64,000 nt of DNA from Lachnoclostridium sp. UBA5725 (GTDB taxonomy: Bacteria; Bacillota; Clostridia; Lachnospirales; Lachnospiraceae): assembly GCA_002419585.1 (NCBI GenBank), contig DIGJ01000013.1, positions 124,001 through 188,000 of the forward strand. Direction: 5' to 3'. The notes below the pieces were generated by a model. The model saw only the letters and a list, made by a program, of their open reading frames with translations. It did not search any database and was not told where the DNA came from. The translations under genes were made by a program, and so were the position numbers. Shown piece after piece: positions 61,574-64,000 of the stretch; within the stretch, counting starts at the first letter, position 1, and every line of letters begins with the position of its first letter.

Positions 61574-62744
61574 TGATTAACATCCTTTTATATAGTTCAT
61601 AATATTTTTCATACATGAATTGATTGCTATACTGATTTACAGCGATGGAACTAATTTTCACTTTATTGATATCCTGTTTCAACCACTGCTTCAGATTATC
61701 TTCTAATTGATCTAGATCAGCGTAGATAGAAAATGATGAAAATGTAGGGATAGCTATCGTTTCTGGCGCTCCTGCAAAAAATCCGACCACAGGGGCTCCG
61801 CAGCAAAGACTTTCCACCACAATCATACTGTAAGTTTCTTTTTGACTGGTCAAAATTACTGCATCTGCCATGCTATAATACATGGAAAGTTCCACCTGAT
61901 CGCTGATGTGTTTTATACCAACAACATTATTAGGTAGTGTTACAGTGCCGTTATAGCCAACTATAATGAATCTAATTTCCGGCATTCGCTTCGCCAATGT
62001 CAGAACATAGTTACCGCCTTTTATCGGATCATTAAAATTTGGTGTAACATATAATACCGTTTTTCCTTGAAAAATTGATTTTATCTCATCATTTATCTCC
62101 TCAAGCGTACGATAGTGAAAAACATCCGTATCAACTCCATTCGGGATTGTTTCATGATAAAAATCGCTTAATATCGAGGATCTTTTTGCGCGGTCCATTA
62201 ACCAGTTTGATACCGACACAACATGCAATTTATCAAAACCGCGAAACGCTTTTTTCATCTTCCGATATGATTTTTCGGCTCTTGGATAGGAACTTTCACA
62301 TTTCTTGCATCCATCAATCCACTGATTACATTCCAATGCATGCGGACAATTTGCGGTATACATAAATTCTGCATGTAATGTTAATACCGTCGGAATCTTT
62401 GATTTTTTTAGAAACGTAATGAATTGATATATATTTACAAAATATCCGTTGATACACTGTATATGGACAATATCCGGCTGTTCTCTTTTTATAATATGAA
62501 TTAATTTGAATGTGGGGAACAGACATTTATTATAATGCATGCCTGTTAATTCACTGATCTTCTTACGAACCTTAGAAAAGACTTCGGATGCTGTCTTGTA
62601 AACATCTTCTTCTCTCACTCTTTTTCCTCTGCCATAGCAGATGATTGCCTCATGCCCATTCCTCTTTAGATTGGTTGCGAGCTCATAGGTTATCTTACCG
62701 GTGCTTCCTTTCTTATAAACCACATTAATCTGCAATACTTTCAT
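61566..62744 (-). CDS. GT4-family glycosyltransferase
   Basis: 392 aa. N-terminal LQINVVYKKGSTGKITYELA, acceptor part IVHIQCINGYFVN; C-terminal GT-B donor site LYVTPNFNDPIKGGNYVLTL and ETYSMIVVESLCCGAPVVGF (with the E..(x7)..E motif of retaining GT4 enzymes). Probably early in repeat-unit assembly at the inner membrane face. Overlaps the next gene by 20 bases. Confidence 0.9.
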   Translation of the reverse strand: MKVLQINVVYKKGSTGKITYELATNLKRNGHEAIICYGRGKRVREEDVYKTASEVFSKVRKKISELTGMHYNKCLFPTFKLIHIIKREQPDIVHIQCINGYFVNIYQFITFLKKSKIPTVLTLHAEFMYTANCPHALECNQWIDGCKKCESSYPRAEKSYRKMKKAFRGFDKLHVVSVSNWLMDRAKRSSILSDFYHETIPNGVDTDVFHYRTLEEINDEIKSIFQGKTVLYVTPNFNDPIKGGNYVLTLAKRMPEIRFIIVGYNGTVTLPNNVVGIKHISDQVELSMYYSMADAVILTSQKETYSMIVVESLCCGAPVVGFFAGAPETIAIPTFSSFSIYADLDQLEDNLKQWLKQDINKVKISSIAVNQYSNQFMYEKYYELYKRMLINE

Positions 62745-64000
62745 GTTCGATGCAACCTTTCAGAATACGTTTGACCATTCGGCTTTGTTTTGTACTATCA
62801 TGATTTTTAGAAGCTACGATTCGAGCTTTATCCGCATAGTTACTTCTCAACTTGCCAGAATCCATTAGTCTTCGGATGGTATCCTCTAAATCCTTACGAT
62901 CCGTCACAACTGCAGCACACGCATTCTTTTTAAGGTATTGAATGGAGGCTATGTCTTGCGGTCCATATGCCAATAAACACACTCCACTGGCTAGACTATC
63001 TGCAATTTTCGTAGAAATAGAGTAACGTACTCGTAGTCTATCCTGTGGCTGAAAGGATTCCGCATGTATCAATAAGCGATAGCTTTGCATTGCTTCAAAT
63101 ACCTTGCTCCCAGGAATAATATTCATCATTTGAATGGATTTGATATGCTCAAATACCTTTCCTTGTTCTTTCGCTTGGATACTTGCGTATATTTCCAATC
63201 GATAATGGGTATTATCGGTTTCATTGATTCGATCCAATGCTTCTCCTATATGGCTAAGGGACAAATCTCTATTTATCGATAGACCTCCAAAATATGCTAT
63301 TGTTTCTTGCTTTACTTTCGGTATGGAATCTGTGATACAAAAATTGGTTCCAGTTGATACCGTCTTCGCATCGCATCCAAATTCTTTTATATAGGCATCC
63401 GTTAGTTCCTCGCATATTGTTAGTACTGTTTTTGATTTTGTTATGCGTTTTTTTATTTCTTTTCTTAAAAACCTCATATAAAATCTTCCAATCAAAGATG
63501 GGGTTATCGAAGAAAAATAAAAGTCATCGCAGATGTAACTTACTACTGGAACATCTAATTTTTGGCTAATATACGTGACAACATGATAAAAAAATAAAGA
63601 GCTACCAGGGGCGACAAATATGCAGTCTGGCTTTTCGATATTTAGCCAGTTTGAAAGTTCTAGTGATTTCCAATGTCCCAATTTCCATAGGATACTCCGG
63701 CATATTAATTTTATATATTTGCTTTTATTTTTGTTTTGAAAAATAAGTTCCTCTTTATTGTTTTGATAAAGCTTGTTATCGGAATGAATTTCTTGCCTCT
63801 CAATTTTCTTCCCAGCCGAATTTAATGTAAAAATGCTTTTTAATACTTCCTTATCCGTAATTCTAAAATAGCTCCCACATTTTTTCAGATTCGGTATGGT
63901 CGGATAGATATACAATTGGATTAATTCTTCTTCGCTAAATTCAGAAAATAGGGAAAGCAGTGTTTTTCCCATATTGTTATAATCTGTAATTGGGTTGTGA
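62725..64000 (-). CDS. GT4-like glycosyltransferase, 5' end beyond the window
   Basis: The frame stays open past ATG 63972 to the right edge (codons before it read HNPITDYNN), and NNMGKTLLSLFSEFSEEELI is usually internal in these enzymes, so the N-terminus lies outside. C-terminal GT-B landmarks: IAYFGGLSINRDLSLSHIGE, then IYASIQAKEQGKVFEHIKSI and KIADSLASGVCLLAYGPQDI. A glycosyltransferase of the same operon; acceptor unknown. Confidence 0.82.
   Translation of the reverse strand, partial: HNPITDYNNMGKTLLSLFSEFSEEELIQLYIYPTIPNLKKCGSYFRITDKEVLKSIFTLNSAGKKIERQEIHSDNKLYQNNKEELIFQNKNKSKYIKLICRSILWKLGHWKSLELSNWLNIEKPDCIFVAPGSSLFFYHVVTYISQKLDVPVVSYICDDFYFSSITPSLIGRFYMRFLRKEIKKRITKSKTVLTICEELTDAYIKEFGCDAKTVSTGTNFCITDSIPKVKQETIAYFGGLSINRDLSLSHIGEALDRINETDNTHYRLEIYASIQAKEQGKVFEHIKSIQMMNIIPGSKVFEAMQSYRLLIHAESFQPQDRLRVRYSISTKIADSLASGVCLLAYGPQDIASIQYLKKNACAAVVTDRKDLEDTIRRLMDSGKLRSNYADKARIVASKNHDSTKQSRMVKRILKGCIEHESIAD

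Overview
The window is AT-rich with strong Shine-Dalgarno sites (AGGAGG or AAGGAG) 5-10 bases before most starts. It uses some GTG and TTG starts, and nearly every gene lies on the minus strand. The families present (LytTR with DUF3021, DUF1576, DUF2200, TldD/TldE, many GNAT acetyltransferases, hybrid sensor kinases, IS110) suggest a low-GC Bacillota of class Clostridia, most likely a Lachnospiraceae-type anaerobe. That placement is inference. No rRNA, tRNA, CRISPR array or prophage was seen.

1-9 kb: a TetR regulator with a MATE exporter cut by the left edge, and matching operators in front of both genes. Then come a LytTR / DUF3021 / membrane methyltransferase operon, a decayed IS256-like transposase, a PHP phosphoesterase with an MFS transporter, a divergent AraC regulator, and a DUF1576 membrane protein with a small partner. 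The last pair is bracketed by two copies of the araC 3' end.

9-20 kb: a TldD/TldE protease pair, then c-di-GMP signalling. This consists of a three-gene operon from one promoter (solute-binding lipoprotein, REC-HD-GYP phosphodiesterase, hybrid histidine kinase) followed by a membrane diguanylate cyclase.

20-41 kb: an accessory stretch of mostly single small genes in one direction (GNATs, alpha/beta hydrolases, VOC, DHCW cupin, GrpB, two Asp/Glu racemases, DUF1905-nitroreductase, ASCH-like, DUF3592, glycosyltransferase, acyltransferase). Broken genes are scattered among them: HAD hydrolase, chemotaxis receptor, ATC hydrolase, an ABC transporter collapsed by deletion, and a lipoprotein.

41-51 kb: an NlpC/P60 endopeptidase, a complete IS110-family insertion sequence with a structured 5' non-coding region that probably makes a bridge RNA, an HD-domain protein, and a 51-residue CDS next to a 173-bp near-perfect palindrome (MITE-like). 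A second diguanylate cyclase, a secreted protein made of two tyrosine-phosphatase units, and a MarR/GNAT pair with a Cys-rich methyltransferase remnant follow.

51-64 kb: a Wzx/Wzy-type surface polysaccharide operon read leftwards. CapE, CapF and CapG homologues are expected to make UDP-N-acetyl-L-fucosamine. A CapD-like dehydratase, five putative glycosyltransferases, a flippase and a polymerase complete what is visible. The operon's upstream part lies beyond the right edge.
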